64,000 bases of DNA from Hypomesus transpacificus (GCF_021917145.1 NC_061068.1:8869724-8933723), one strand, 5' to 3'; counted from the first letter of the stretch, positions 33,515 to 47,317 are shown. Translations and numbers: made by a program. The notes: generated by a model from the sequence alone, not told the origin.

Positions 33515-36500
33515 ATCTACATCTGATTTGAATGTAGTACAGTAGGCCTGTATACCAGTTGTGGACATATTACAACAAAATACTGTATCTTTTAATGGTT
33601 TTCTCCTGTTGTTGCCTTATTTGTTACATTGTATCGACTAGTTTCTGTGTGTGGATGTATAGCAGGGATTAGGTTCTACAAATGTGCCATTGGCCAGCCT
33701 AGGTCAGCTGCCACTGGGTATAAAAACAGGCATTAGGTAGACTCTGCTGGTCTCAGCTGGCTCAAAAGTGTATTGCAATTTATTTGCTTAACTAGATATG
33801 TAGATGTAGTAACTAGATATATATTCACTTTATTAAGTTCAACAACTTAACACTTGATACCACAATGTTTAGCAGGATCAACAGACTGTTTCAGTTTGTA
33901 TTCCTGAAATAAGTTCTTCACAACCCTCTATGTCTAGGGAGGACGAAAGTGATACCTGAATATAGCAAGGAAGGGAAGACTACACAACTATACGGACACA
34001 GGCAGAAAAACAAAATATGTATAAGCATGTGTCCACAGCATACGTTTTAAAACATACTTAAAAAAAAAGATCATTATGCATACATAGTAATATGTGATCA
34101 GGAGATACATTGTTTACTGTCCTCAGTAAGTAAGTCTGTAAGTCATCTGAACCATCTTGCTCTAAATAACCACTGTTTTTGTTATGTTTGTGATCTTTTT
34201 CATAGCTCCTCATTGCGCACAGTTGTCACCATGGACACAGGTGATTTGAGACGGACTATCATGCTCGAAACTACTCTGTAGCAGCACAAATGCAGCTCAT
34301 TAAAATCCTTACTTATCACACACATGTACATACACACACAATGAGAATCTCTATCACTATCACATCTTCTAATTTGTAAACCATAATTTTTCCGTACCAA
34401 AAGATTAAAGCTTTAAACACATTTGATTGTAACAAAGTACTCCTGACCTACAAAACCACTTAGGAAAGACTTTTGTGTTGAATTGTCATGGCAACCTCAG
34501 ACTAGAACACTGTAACTAGATGGAAGACAAATAGAGTTGAAGCTAAAAGCCTGGCTAAGCTGGGTCAGAGACAGACAGAAAAAGAGAGATTGACTGTCGA
34601 TTCATGTGGCTGGCTCCCCACAATGCCCTGCGGAGACATCAGTAGACATCAACACAGACCCAGTAGGGTTACTGCTTTAGGGAGCAGGGAGGCCACGGGC
34701 ACTGATATGAGTGTGTGTATGTGCATGCCTGCCAGTGAGGGAGTTAGCTTGAGCTGTCAACATTTGATTCAATAACAAGGAATAGAGACAAAGGTGGCTG
34801 TGTTGGAGATTGCTTAAAACAACAGAAGATGTCAGCACAAGTCAGTGATTGTATAGGAGACTCCACAGAGCAGTTACACACAGCCAATTGACATTTCTAC
34901 CAAACTTATCTTGCTTCAGTTCTTTCTCAATCTTCCTAAAACTGTAATTATAATTTCCAACAAGCATGGGATATTAACTATTAATTTCTTAAGCCTAGGA
35001 TGTAAAATTTGAGGTATTAAAATCCTATCCTGTTTCATGCCTTGCTCACCCCCCCCCCCCTTCTGCTTTATCTTGAGTCCATCTCTTCTCCTTCACTTGT
35101 CTTCTAGTCCTCTTTCCTTCCCTATCTTCAAGGTGATTAAATTGAGCTTAAGTGAAAAGGGAAAGGTTGCTGTCTATCTTTGGTGAAACAAACAACAAAT
35201 CGATCAACCCCTTATCTCAGAGTGGTCATTGGTGAAACAGAGAGAGAGATGCATGGGCAGAGCAATCTTGCAAGCATACTGCAAAGGGGGGGAAGTGAAA
35301 AGGAGGAGATCAAATAGCAGTCTAAAAGGGATTGTCCACCACAACTTGTTTTCTGTGTGGACCAATTTGCCAATGGGAAACAGGGAGTGATGTAGTCTAT
35401 GCTGAGCTGCTTCTTGGTCCTGTAGCACATTTTCTGAGGTTAATCACTTGTTAATTAAATCAACTGTTTCAATAATTATTTGTCAAATGGAGAGGAATGT
35501 AGTATGTTTGGGGTTGGAAGGATAAGCTGGTAAAACGAGGTTAAACTCTAAACATCTAATCGATTGAGGAGTGGATGGCAATAGTCATTAAAATATGTGC
35601 ATGCAAATCCAGTCATTGCTATTCGCTCTCTCAAACTGCAAGCGTGTCAAATCACTATTCTAGGACAGGACAGTACAAGCGATTTGTGTGCATTGCAGAC
35701 TAGATTATCTCAAAGCACGCGGTGAAATTCAGGGGCGCGCACACATACAAACGCACAAAGTCTACACACTCAGCATGCGCGCACCGCTATGATACAGTAG
35801 CGAAGGTACATAGGCAAGGCAATATTCGTTCCTGTTTCGCTTTCATAAACGTGGGATTTGAGAGATTGGTTCTGGCATCATCAGGTAGAGTTCCAGAGGT
35901 CAACAATTTTGAGAGACGAGAGAAGGTGGGTAGACTACACTTTTAACCGTCGAGGGAATTTAAGGTAAAAATCATGATAAATTAATTGGCTGTTCGTCCT
36001 AAATAAAAAGATAGTATTTAAAATAAAAACGAAAATGTCTGCAGTTGTGTTGCAAATTGAAAAATGTGCATAAATGTGTTTGCAAGGTAAAATACATCTT
36101 TAGCATTAGGTCTATATAGATATTACCAATAAGTGCAGTATCTGTTAATTATTATTAGTGGTTTAAAACTATCTTTATGGTAATTAACATCATTCCGGAC
36201 TGGACCTGCGTTTGTGCATGGTGGTCAGCACCAGATCGGTAAAAGGTGTCTGATTGAATTGGGAATGACAGATCAATAAGGGTCTTGGCAGTGGCAGTCA
36301 GAATCGATCAATGTTATCGATTCAAAAAGCAAGAACGAGGAGCGGGGAAAGGGTAGGGGGTGTGCCCCCTACTTGCCCGGGCAGGTGTGGGTACAAACAA
36401 GACTGGACGGCATTTCGGATGTATTAACTCTAAATGTGCCTCAAGAGATACAGTTTAAATGACGCAAAATACAGTTTGAATTAATAAAATGTATCATTTA

Positions 36501-36989
36501 TCCCTTTATTGCTGTATTTCCTCTCTCGTTTTGCCTGCTTCCCCTTTCTACAGCCCATTGACACACATTCATTCGACCCTGAATTCATCCATAATTTAAG
36601 ATAGCAAAACAAGGAAATGTTTCTTCATATGCGTGAGTTGGCTGCAACTGAAGCAGCAGAGACTTGAGTGGAGGAGTAGGAAGACAGGAGAGGGGACACA
36701 TCAGATGCAGGATTGAACTGTTTTAAAAAGCAAGGATTTTTTGTTTTCTTAATTTATTTTCAACTTTATTAATCCAGAAGAACATTTTGTTTTACCAGAG
36801 GATGGTCCAAGTAAAAATGAAAAACAAAGAATGTAAACTGCACTGTAAATGGTCAAAGTGCTTAAACTGTCAGTATAGTCTTCCCTTCATTTTTTCTCCT
36901 TCCTCCAACAATGTCTCTCTCCCTTTTCTCTCCTCCAACTCACCCTTCCGGCCATCTCTCTTCCTACTTTCTCTTTTCTCTCTACCAGG
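33515..36989. other. nbl1-tmem88b intergenic region
   Basis: No protein gene or mobile element with clear ends was found. A CpG-containing stretch at about 35.7-35.9 kb, with an AAGGTGGGTA donor-like site near 35925, could hold a non-coding first exon of tmem88b. A pyrimidine-rich segment leads into the acceptor at 36988. Short GT, GA and CT tracts occur. The rest shows nothing specific. Confidence 0.5.
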
Positions 36990-37686
36990 ATGTGTGGAGT
37001 CGACGTGGACCTGGATGAAGGAGGGTCGAGTGAGGAGGAGAAGGAGGAGGAGCTCTGGGTGGGGGAGGGTGTGCAGATGTTGACTCCTCCCATGGCCCAC
37101 AGCGAGGGCAGTGCATGGGGCAGCCGTCGAGGGAGGTGTGGATGCTTGGCCTTCGGGACAGGGCTGGTTCTGTGGAATGTGGGCATTGGGCTGATGTGTG
37201 TCCTGCTCCTGCTGGCTGTGTTCACCCTGGTCCTGCTGCCTGCGTCTCTGCTCCTCTACGCTGGTTTCTTATGTCACTCACGGGTGAGCTAAGTACAACT
37301 CCTATCCTTACTATGCTCCTCTCATCTGATAAGCTGTAAAATTAAGTCTAATTCACACACTATACAGTATACAGACCATTTATCATGTCTCTCAGTTGAG
37401 GGATGCTATTTGATTCTTCATGGGACTTTATTTGACAAAGTGTTGAAGATATGCCTGGAAAAGTTCTCTGAACAACCCTAAGTTTTAAGAGTGGGGTTAT
37501 TGGTTTTAGTTTTCCATTGGCTCCTGGAACTCACTGTACAAGAGCTACAGTCATGGCCAAAAATGTTGGCAGTGACATACATTTTGTGTTTGCTAAGTTT
37601 GCTTCCTCAGTTGTTGTGGTCAGCACATGGGAAAGTGTGAACGAGTTCTAGTCAGGTAATTGTGATTGGGTTATAAGAGCAAATTG

Positions 37687-37732
<46 letters not shown>

Positions 37733-39321
37733 TTTGCATGTATTGAATGTTTTTGCCAATTAAAGCCTTTAAAACTTAGGAAATGCATATTATTGTTTCC
37801 AGTATGCCATAGAAACATGTGAAAAAAGATATACAAATACTGAACCAGTAAACTTTGCAAAACATAAAATGTGTCTCAACCAATACTTTTGGCCATGACT
37901 GTATGTAGGCATTCACCATACACTGACACCTGAAGGAAATATATTTCCTGATTTTTTGACCCTGAATGGGAAACTGAATGATGACCCTTAAGTTGAATTA
38001 ATGTATTTATGCGTATCTACTATTCAACAATCAAATATATAATATAAATAATACATGGTCACTGGGCTTGCCTAATGTAGGTGGATTTGACTAATCTTTC
38101 CACCCATTCAAAGAAGTACTCTAGACAAGGATTAGATGTAACAGTGCATCACAATTTATATTCTGGGAAGGTCCTCTTCCAGTCCCCCGCTGAGACCAGA
38201 TTGATAAAACAGACTGCTGACACATTAATAAATGCTATAATGAAGCTGAACCATCTCCTGAGATCTACAGCTGTTGTCCTTGGCTGGCTTGACATCACAA
38301 ATAACCTTTAGACAGGCCGCTGCACTGTATTTCCTCACCTCTTTCCCATCTGGTTGGTATGCTGCCAGGGGCCTTGAGTGTCTGTGTCAGGAATGCAGGA
38401 CAGTGAAATGTGACTCAGTTGCTACTTTTTGAATGTTGCCGTTTGTCATTTTTGTAGCTGAATATTGGTGAGCTAACTCTTAGCTAACGTTCTTAGCCAC
38501 ATACTTGACCACAAATATTTCTCTGCATCAGTAGGAACAATATGAATGTGAGTGGAAAGCATAGGTATGATACAAATTTGCCACCATCTATTGTGTTTGT
38601 CTGTATTGTATATTTAGGGTTAGGGTTGATGCTACTTATTGCCCTTTATTTAAAGAGTAAATGATCAGTTTAGTTAATCATCATCATAAAGGACAAGAAG
38701 AAAGCCCTTTCATTTCAATCCTACTATCTTCCCTGGGCCTCTCAGGTGACTGACAGCTAAGAGGTTTTATTGACAGCTGTGGGCTGTCTCTTATCTGAAC
38801 TGTGAAGGGATGCTGGGGAAAAGTCTGTCACACCCCACTGCCCACATGGATCCTATGTAGTACTACTACCACCACCCACACACACTCACACACACACACA
38901 CAAAACTCACTTCCATCCACCTGTTTAGAAAAGATAAAGCCTGCCCAGTTGTTTCAGCCTACCATAAACAATTCATTTACATGCTGTGTAACATAGGAAT
39001 ATGAGTGTCACTATCCATGGAGTCTCTCTGTCTGGAATGATATCTCTGTGTGGTGCTATGTTGCATAACAACTGTCTCCCTCTATAATAACAGGTTCTAG
39101 ACTCCAAATTGCCTATCTGCCATTATCTTGATGATAACAGCTGCTCTGCCCTCATCATTCTGGGCTTTGTGATGATGTCACCGCTGGTGGTCGTGGCGGC
39201 GGCCATTTTCTGTGGCTTGCTTCGGAGGCTGCGGCTCCTGCTGCTGTTTCAACCAATCACACGGGCCTGGTACCGTGGGAGAATCCTGGACTGGGCGGGC
39301 AATGTCCGTGCCTGGGTCTGA
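36990..39321 (+). CDS. tmem88b: Transmembrane protein 88B
   Basis: Two coding exons, 36990-37283 and 39094-39321 (GT-AG, phase 0), give 173 residues. The N-terminal 50 residues are acidic (DLDEGGSSEEEKEEE). Then come a Gly/Cys/Arg stretch, a long hydrophobic segment (about 58-93, LVLWNVGIGLMCVLLLLAVF onward) and a second (about 117-141, LIILGFVMMSPLVVVAAAIF onward). The cytosolic C-terminus ends Arg-Ala-Trp-Val. TMEM88 proteins bind the Dishevelled PDZ domain through a C-terminal Val-Trp-Val and damp Wnt/beta-catenin signalling; the terminal Trp-Val here fits. The ATG follows a strong CTACCAG acceptor by one base, so a non-coding exon 1 is expected upstream. Assignment to TMEM88B rather than TMEM88 rests on the neighbouring vwa1 and ccnl genes, as in human 1p36.33. 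Confidence 0.86.
37548..37901. mobile_element. Tc1/mariner-like MITE with TA target duplication
   Basis: The left end is CAGTCATGGCCAAAAATGTT and the right end is its near-perfect inverse, ATACTTTTGGCCATGACTG, both flanked by TA (37546-37547 and 37902-37903). At about 354 bp with no transposase frame it is a non-autonomous element. It lies in tmem88b intron 1 and carries a 39-nt poly-G run. Confidence 0.85.
37690..37728 (+). repeat. Uninterrupted poly-G run, 39 nt
   Basis: Thirty-nine consecutive G within the Tc1-like MITE, in tmem88b intron 1. Confidence 0.97.
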
Positions 39322-40018
39322 TCAAAAAGCGCTTTCAAAAAGAGGATAATATGAGGAAGTGAACTGTCAGCAGGAGAGGGGCTGGTTCCAAATGAAGTTT
39401 GAAGCCTTACTGCCTTAGCATCTGAGAAGATCTGGATTGTCTTCTGATTGGCTAGTTAGAATTGTTGCCATTAGAGCATAGGGTGCGGGCTCAGGGTTTG
39501 ATTTGAGATCTGGCAAAGATGTTTTTAAATGTACAAAATGTGATCCAGTCAAGTGTTTTAAAAGACTAAGAGCCTAAGATGTCTGTAGCCTTAGAAGGAC
39601 AACTTGACTGAGCAAATGCTTTACAGCTTTAAAGGAAGAGTCAGTAAAAAGATTGGTTGAGCATACAAGCTTATACTGTCTGTGGTTTTGAATGTATCTC
39701 TTATCTGTAATGTTAATGGATATTGTTGTGTATCTTAAGTAGCATGTAGAATAATTTGTTAATGTATAATATTTCATTCTGAAATGCAAGGGTAGAGAAG
39801 GCATTGGCAAGTTGCATTTGTATTTGCAGATTGAAGTCTTTTAGTAGTTTGCCACCAACTCTCAGTGAACATGAAAATTGTAATGACTTGCTGTCTTTAT
39901 AGTCGCTTATCTTATATCCTGTGTTTGAGGGGCAGAATAGAATTAGCAGCACTTTAGTTTGTCATTTTTATTTTGTGTCCACTACACTACCTGGTGTGTG
40001 CTTATAATTTCTTGATCA

Positions 40019-40024
40019 AATAAA
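40019..40024 (+). terminator. tmem88b: tmem88b polyadenylation signal
   Basis: AATAAA about 700 nt after the stop codon, the first canonical signal downstream. Confidence 0.65.
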
Positions 40025-41640
40025 CCCATATGCATAAACAAATGACTCATGATTACTTCATGTACTTCATCTATATTGCGTTTCTGCACTAAATCTCTGT
40101 AATGACAAACCTAACACTAATTAATCACATTACAAGGCTTGCATGGATGGATGGCTGTTGATTTTCTTTAATTGAGGCCATGGAAGAGGAAATTGATGTT
40201 GAAATGCCAGGACTGTGATTTGGCCATTACTATGGCTGATTCACTTCTCAAATTACTCATTTGACAGATAGTAGAGGCTAATTGGGGTGACTTTTAGGTG
40301 TCAGCTTGGGCTTAGAGACAGTTTAAAAACAAGTAGTTTAAATGTTATTATGTCACTTAGATGTAATTATGTGTGGAGTATGATTTAGTGGTGCTTTGAT
40401 CATGTTACTGATGTTTGTTATTAATAGAGATCACTTTCTACTTATTATGGTTCACTTTCAAGTAACCGAGGACCAATGTAGGACAATATTTAAAGAAGTT
40501 GTTGAAATTAGTTCTAAACTGGCTGACTTGGTAACTCAACAGTTAAAACAGTAAAGCAGTCTTGCATTAAAATATTTAATTAACAGCTTAGCAAACATGA
40601 CTACCTTCTTTTGTATAAATCCAATTCCATGACTTTACAACCAGAATACATATTATATTTGAATTAATTTTCTAATGTCTTCTTTACCCTCAGATGCCAC
40701 ACTGATTAGTCACCATGACGACTGGGAGTCATTGGGTATTTGCCATGGCAACAAAACGACACAAATGAGGGAGAAAGACGTTAGCGGTCATGATAATGAT
40801 TTTTTCAAACTGGAATTATGTATGGACCTTGTGTGTGTGAGTGTGATCTGATCCTTATTCACGATGAAGCAATAACACCATACACTGTGGAATAGTTGAC
40901 ATTTAAGGGATTTAACAGGATTTCTTCATTATGAAAAGTGAGGTTGGTGGGAGAAAGGTTTGCAATGATTAAATTACAAACATATCACCATGTAGCATTA
41001 ACTTACCCTGGCCCCATGTCCAGTTCAAACATCTACAGGGAGTGAGAGCAAGGGAGAGAGAAGGAGAGAGGAAGGGAGAGAAAGAGGGTAGAATAACATA
41101 CACATTTGCTGTATGCATTGGTCTCTGATGTGGGCAGGCCACACCATGAGAGTTTAATTGTATGCGTGTGTGTGTGTGTGTAATTCTGATATGTTATTCC
41201 ACATCTGTCTGGGGCGTAGAGAGCAGCAGAGATTCTGAATAATGGAGCTGTCTTCTTCCACTGCTTACTGCATAAAACCCAGACTAAAAACAGTTCATTC
41301 CTGCAAAGACCAGCACCTCCACACTTGCATGACCCTGGCCACATCTCAAAGAAGCATACAGGACACAAATATGCTGTATGCCTCTGTGTGATACAGACAA
41401 TTCATCAGAATATAACATGGTAACATCAGTGTGCTTGTACACAAGGCACCCTGGGTGTGTGGGTGTTCAGTTCATTTTACACATCTAGGAGAGGGTGTAT
41501 GAGCTCAGCGTGTCCGCAATTATTTGTGGTTTCACCTCCTGCCTGAGTCTTTTCACCTCATCTCTCCTCTGTGCCTCTCCCTCTTCCTCTTGTTCTCTCG
41601 CTCCCTCACCAACTCCACTTCACTCTCTTCTCCTCTCAGT

Positions 41641-41716
41641 TTCCCAATTACTTCACAGCCTCATCGCAACACAAATGGATGACATCTCTATCAGCCCCCT
41701 CCTCACCTCCTCAGAG
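41641..41716 (+). other. Orphan exon-like block (possible short coding exon)
   Basis: A pyrimidine tract ending CTCCTCTCAG is followed by about 76 nt and then GAG before GTAAGCTC, that is, good acceptor and donor sites. Inside, an ATG opens MDDISISPLLTSSE, ending in phase 0 at the donor. No continuing exon was identified and I do not recognise the peptide. It could be an unannotated first coding exon, a non-coding exon or chance. Confidence 0.25.
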
Positions 41717-42453
41717 GTAAGCTCATTTAGCTAGGCACCTTCATCTTACTTTTCTCACTGAGGCTCTGATTCTACATGGAGGAGTGTGCAATTCCATCAT
41801 CCTGTTTGCACAGCTTCAAGTATACGAAACATTCCATGCCCCGCCCCCTTTTAAACAGGTGTGTTTCTGAGCGTGTGAACGTCTGTTTGAGAGTTGGTAT
41901 GCATTAAAAAGTACATCCAGCTGCCCCCCCCCCCCTTTACAAAGGTTTATGCATGAACATAAGTGTGTGTTTATATGTGTGTGTGTTTTGTGTGTCTACC
42001 TGTTGAAACATCATTCTTGTACAGTGCCACTACCTTCCCTGGAATAGCTGACAATAAGTTCCTCAAGGGAATAACTAGTAGCTCTTTACACTGATGCATT
42101 TGCATTAAAAAGAAAATCCCAAATTGCTCAGTGTCATGTGGCCAAGTTCCTGGTGCTTGGGGCTTGGAACATGGAGGGATAATTACCTCAGTTAATCAGA
42201 TGGGCGGTGAGGCATTCTGACAACACACTGTCAAAGAAGCAGACATCTCCTTGAGGATGATGAAGCTTTTTAATTGGCCCAATTAATTTAAGTTTGTCTC
42301 ATGAGCTTTGCTCAAACCCACTCCACCAATAATGCTTTTCACCCCTGTTGCCAAGGATGGGTACAGACCTGTAGGGCAGAAGGAGCTCCTTGGGGAGGGA
42401 CAACATCGCCATTTAAAGCTAAGTGTACCAAAGGGGTCATAGCAGGGTCTCAG

Positions 42454-43027
42454 CATAGATGGGAAGTTACAAAGTACAAATACTTTGTTACTATACTTAG
42501 GTAAAAGGCCTCAGTATTTCACGTCACTAAAACGTTTTACTTTCACTCCTTAAATTATTTACACAAATATCTGTACTTTCTACTTCTTACATTTTCAACC
42601 AAGGCTTGTTACTTTAGTTTTAATCTGTTTTTTTCACACACACAACGAGAGGAGGAGAGGGGTGAACAGAGAAGCCTAAAACAAAAAGTTAACGAAAGGT
42701 TAAAGAAAGAAACATTTAAAAGGTTTTAAAAAAAAGTTTTAAAAGGTTGAAACATTAATTCAAAGCGTCTGCTAAATGAATACATGTAATTCAGTGCCCT
42801 GTGTGTCTACAGTGTCTTTTTCTATTCATGTATTAATCTGATGTAAGGTCCAGTTACCAGCGTGACATTGAAACAGGTAGTAGTAATGGTTAATTTGTAC
42901 TTAAGTATATGTCACAGCCCACACTTCTTTACTTTAAATTGAGTGAAAAATGTAGTCTGTACTTCAACTCACATGAGTATCTGTACTTCTCCTTGAGTGA
43001 AGGATGGGTGTACTTTTGCCATCTCTG
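42454..43027. mobile_element. Non-autonomous hAT-like element with 8-bp duplication
   Basis: The left end CATAGATGGGAAGTTACAAA and the inverse of the right end (CAGAGATGGCAAAAGTACAC) form an imperfect terminal inverted repeat of the common fish type. Flanking 8-mers GGTCTCAG (42446-42453) and GGGCTCAG (43028-43035) match at 7 of 8, the duplication size of hAT transposons. The 574-bp body has no transposase frame and includes a SINE-tail remnant near 42763 (GCGTCTGCTAAATGA). Confidence 0.78.
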
Positions 43028-46000
43028 GGGCTCAGTGATCCAAGAAAGCTAGAATAAATAGAAGTCAAAGGTCCCTTTCTCAAAAGATCTCTCATGGGAG
43101 AGAGCTTTAAAGCATAAAAAGAGCTCAAATCAGTGCTGAAAACCACACTTCATGATTACACGATCAGGTGTTCTCATGTCACAATCATAGTATGATTTGA
43201 ACCAATTCCAACAGACATAATCAGCTAATCACACGCAACGTCAATTTAATTCATAATCAGGTGCACATTGTCAAGAATTACAATTTACATCTTGTACTTG
43301 GTGATTATCCTATGGTTTGAAAAAGGAATAGAACACTGCTTTTGAGATATTAAAAGTTCTATTGATAGCAAAAGTAATAAGTGTAATAAGAATGATTAGA
43401 ACACCATTGTTATGAAAGTCCTTCAGAGCACCATTCTCTCTCTCTATCCCTTCTTCTTGCTACCCCTCTTTCTACCTTTCCCTCTTTCTATCACTCTCTC
43501 CTTCCTCTTCACTGCACTCTCTTAGGCTCTCTAGTGAAAATGAGTCTGCCCTGGGGGCCGTGTACATAATGCTCTCTCACTCCATTTTCCACTCCCGACT
43601 ATGCTCTCAGCTGCCTATCTCCAATATTCTGCTGCAGAAAATTACTGTTATGGCAGTATTTGCCATCTTTATCTCTTAGCCCCACATTCTCTTATCACTT
43701 ACCTATCTCTCTCCCCTCAAAAATTGGAAAATAATCTTTGCCCTTTACCCTTTCTCTGTCCCACTCCCCAAGCAAAAGAAGCATCTATGTCCTCTTGTTC
43801 ACAGTCATCCAGCATCCTGTCTCTCCTTCTAACCTCTGCTCGGTTTTTATCCTGCTGTAAGCTTTTTCTCTCTCTGCTGTCCACAGACTACTGCTTATTC
43901 CTTTTCTGATGCCTGCCAATCTTTCAGCCACTTTCCTCTATTTCAAGACCCCAAATTAACCTGTCATCACAATGACATCGCCCCCCCCGTGTCTACCACA
44001 TTCACTCTCTCATTACCCCCACCAGAGAGAAAAAAGGCTGTCACACAGTTCAACATTGTGTAATCCCTCTCTGTCTTTCTCTCTCCCTTTCTCCTGCCGT
44101 TCCTTTCATTACTTTTATTCAATTTTCTTCTTAATACTCACTCTTTTTTTACCAAACATTTTTGTAAAAGTCTCTTTCCCTTTTGCACAATGTAATAACA
44201 TTTGTGTCTTTTTCTTTTTTCAATCTTGCTCCCGGGGATGTTTGTAACTGCGTGTGCTCTTGAGATGGCCATTTGGTCTTTTTTGCCAAGTAAGTGTTAC
44301 TAATACTCTAGCAGGTGACACACTGCAGTTGTCAAATTAAGTTTGAACTAGATTTCATAGTGGCACACAGAAGGTCTTATATAGAGAGGATTATATATCT
44401 ATGTTATTGACTCTATCTGAGAGTTAGACAGTGACACTAGCTTGTAAAGTTTTGTTGAAGAGCTCACTCGAACCACAACCATGGCCTTTTTGAGGTATTT
44501 ACTAATACATTACTAGTTGTAATCCAATGAAATAAGTCCACCATATCCCTGGACTGTGACGTGGTACTCACTGTTAAAGCTACACGATGAGGCCAGGGCA
44601 GGTGTAACCTGAGGCTCTGGCTTGGAGCTGTCTCTGTTGAAGAGCCCCGTAAATGAGGATGTTGCCAGGCTGTGAGTGCTAGGAAGACATGAGAATCAGA
44701 AACCAACAACAATGTCTAGAGGAATCTTTAGAAAAAATGTGATCCTGTTTCTAGTGGCAGTGGATATGGTTGTTTCATAGTCCGTTAACTTTTGTTTAGT
44801 CAACAGTCCCACATTATTTGAATGTTAATTGATAAGGAATGCTGTATGAATACTGCAGCGATTGTAATGTTCAGGAGTACAATCTCACATTGTACTGGTA
44901 AATACCTACAGTTTAAACATTTCTGCTGTTTCTACTATGAAACATTATTATTTAGCGATGTGGCTGAAAAGTACAACCCTGAATAGAGAAAGCTGAAGGG
45001 GGTCAATGCGGTCAAAACCATTTCAAATTCAATGAGGAAATGTAACTCTGTGAAGCAGAACATCTAAAAACAGATAGAACTGCTCCCATCACCAAGCAAG
45101 AAGCACACATTGAAACATATTGTATGTAAAATATACTGTGCTAAATTACACTATGTTTGATTATGTGTTAAAAATAGCAATACATTATTTAGAAAAGCTC
45201 ATTAATCGTAAGCATCCAAAAGCATATACATTTAGGAGGCATACTTCCTTAGTCAGGAAAGTGAACCAACTTAATTTGGTTTCAGATAAAACGGTGATAT
45301 CACACGGGTGTGATATGTACTTATAAATCACAGACCTACACAGACAACATTTCAATATTGGTAATGGAACATAACTGTTGCTGCTGAGACTACGAGTGGG
45401 ACATCTTGACTTTTAAATTATCCATCAAAGAATCACTTTTCTCAAACACATATACTTCGGCAAGATTTCCCTGTGGCTCAGTCTAGTCTCTTGTGCTGTC
45501 CTGTCCGTGATGGAGAGCTAATCCAGCCAGAGTGAAGGTGTCTTGATTAGCTGACTGAGGCGATGCAGAGCTAAGACAGGTAGACCCAACATGGAGCTGG
45601 CCATGTGCTCCAGGGTAAACATAGCAAAGGAATAAGCCCTATCTGTTTACAAGCACACACACTTACAAAAACGCATACACACAGCCACACATACACACAT
45701 CTAGCCCTTGGGGATTTCTGTGCTAACACAGCACAGCAGACAAGTAGCAAACAGCCATAAATAAACACAGTTCATCTCTCTGCCTATCACACTCAAGTCC
45801 TGCCACTCAGATGAGTAGAGCTAGATCCTCCAGTCCCCCAGGGTAGAGAGACAGAGAAGACGAAAAAGATGAAAGAAAAAAGTTGAGGAGAAGCAGAGGG
45901 CCAGGAGGGAAAGACAACAGGAAGTGACGGATGACAGAAACAAATGGCGTGTTGAAGGATGAGAAGAGCCCATATGAAACTTTGTCACATCTATCAACAG

Positions 46001-47316
46001 CTGCTGGCCTGTCAGGGTTGCTGTCATCAGATACACAGTGTATAAACACACACTCACACACAATTCCTCCTCGCACACCTGGCCACATCTGGAGAAACAA
46101 GCTACCGTATACACACATACACACCTTTGATGTGTGTATCTACACTGGACTTGTTGCATAAAACAACCCACAACTTTAACACTCCGTGAGTAGAAGACAC
46201 ACAGATTCAGGTGAAAAAACACCTATGCACTACCACTAAATTACATACTGGACCTTTTACATATAAACCCACAACAAGTCATTTATTTGTACACGTTGTA
46301 CTGTTGAACATTGTCGCTGTGTCTGTAAAAGTGTTTTAATTGCGGCTTGTTTAGGCTTCTGCTGAGAGGAGTCTTAACAAGAATGCTTTCTTGCATGTAC
46401 AGGCACAATTCACCAATGTAAAAGAAGGGATGAGACTCTGAGGAATGAAACAAAGGAAACGCTGTCTGAACTATTGAACGCCATGAACAACCAGCTTGAG
46501 GAAGCACAGCGACAGTAATGCAGCCTGAACGATTTTGAAAGAATGGCTGTGTGCGAACTAGAAAGCTTAAACTGAACAGATGTCTCTGACCAGGGAATTG
46601 GGCTTGAGGAAAGATAGACAGCATGAAACAATAAGGGGAGGGGAGGGAAAGAAAGGGAGAGAGGACAGGGACCATGTTTGTCTCTCGCTCAACAGCCCTG
46701 TAATACATTCCATCATTTCCTGGCCTCTGACATCATGACTTGACCAGTGGCTCAGGTGGAGAGTAAACAAATAGGTCAGACTGAGCTGGAGTGTTAACAC
46801 CAGCTTTTGTGTTCCTTATGTGGTTCTCTGGGTTGAGAACAACCAACACCCAGAGCTACCAAAGGCACAATAACCACCCAGAGAATCGAGATAAGATTAG
46901 CATTTAGGCTAATCACAATTAACTGCTCTCCTGTTGTCTTCAGTGCTCAGAATTTGATAGTGTTTACACACCTCCGGCTGTGCTTCATAGGTCACCGGAT
47001 GGCGTAGGTGAACTGTCTGTCATTCTTTCTTGTGATTGGCTGCTTGCGTCCATCAGGTTTTGCACACCATGACAAAGCAGTTAAAGAAGATTTGGTGAGC
47101 AGAAATTGGAAAGCTCCTGATCCTTCATCGATTCATTTTTTGGAGAGACAGGGCACTGACAGGGATGGGCTGGGAGTCGTTTTATTATTGATGGTGATGT
47201 GGCTGATGGTTGTCTCATTACATTTTATACAAGACTTATAAAACATTGCTAAGCAGCTTGTGATTGTGTATTTGTCTGTGTCTGTGTGTGCACACGTGCA
47301 TGTGTGTGTGTGACTG

Positions 47317-47317
<1 letters not shown>

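Noticed and set aside
47008-47241. 77-residue frame with a hydrophobic end
   Set aside because: No splice context, no recognised family, and ordinary length for chance in this interval.
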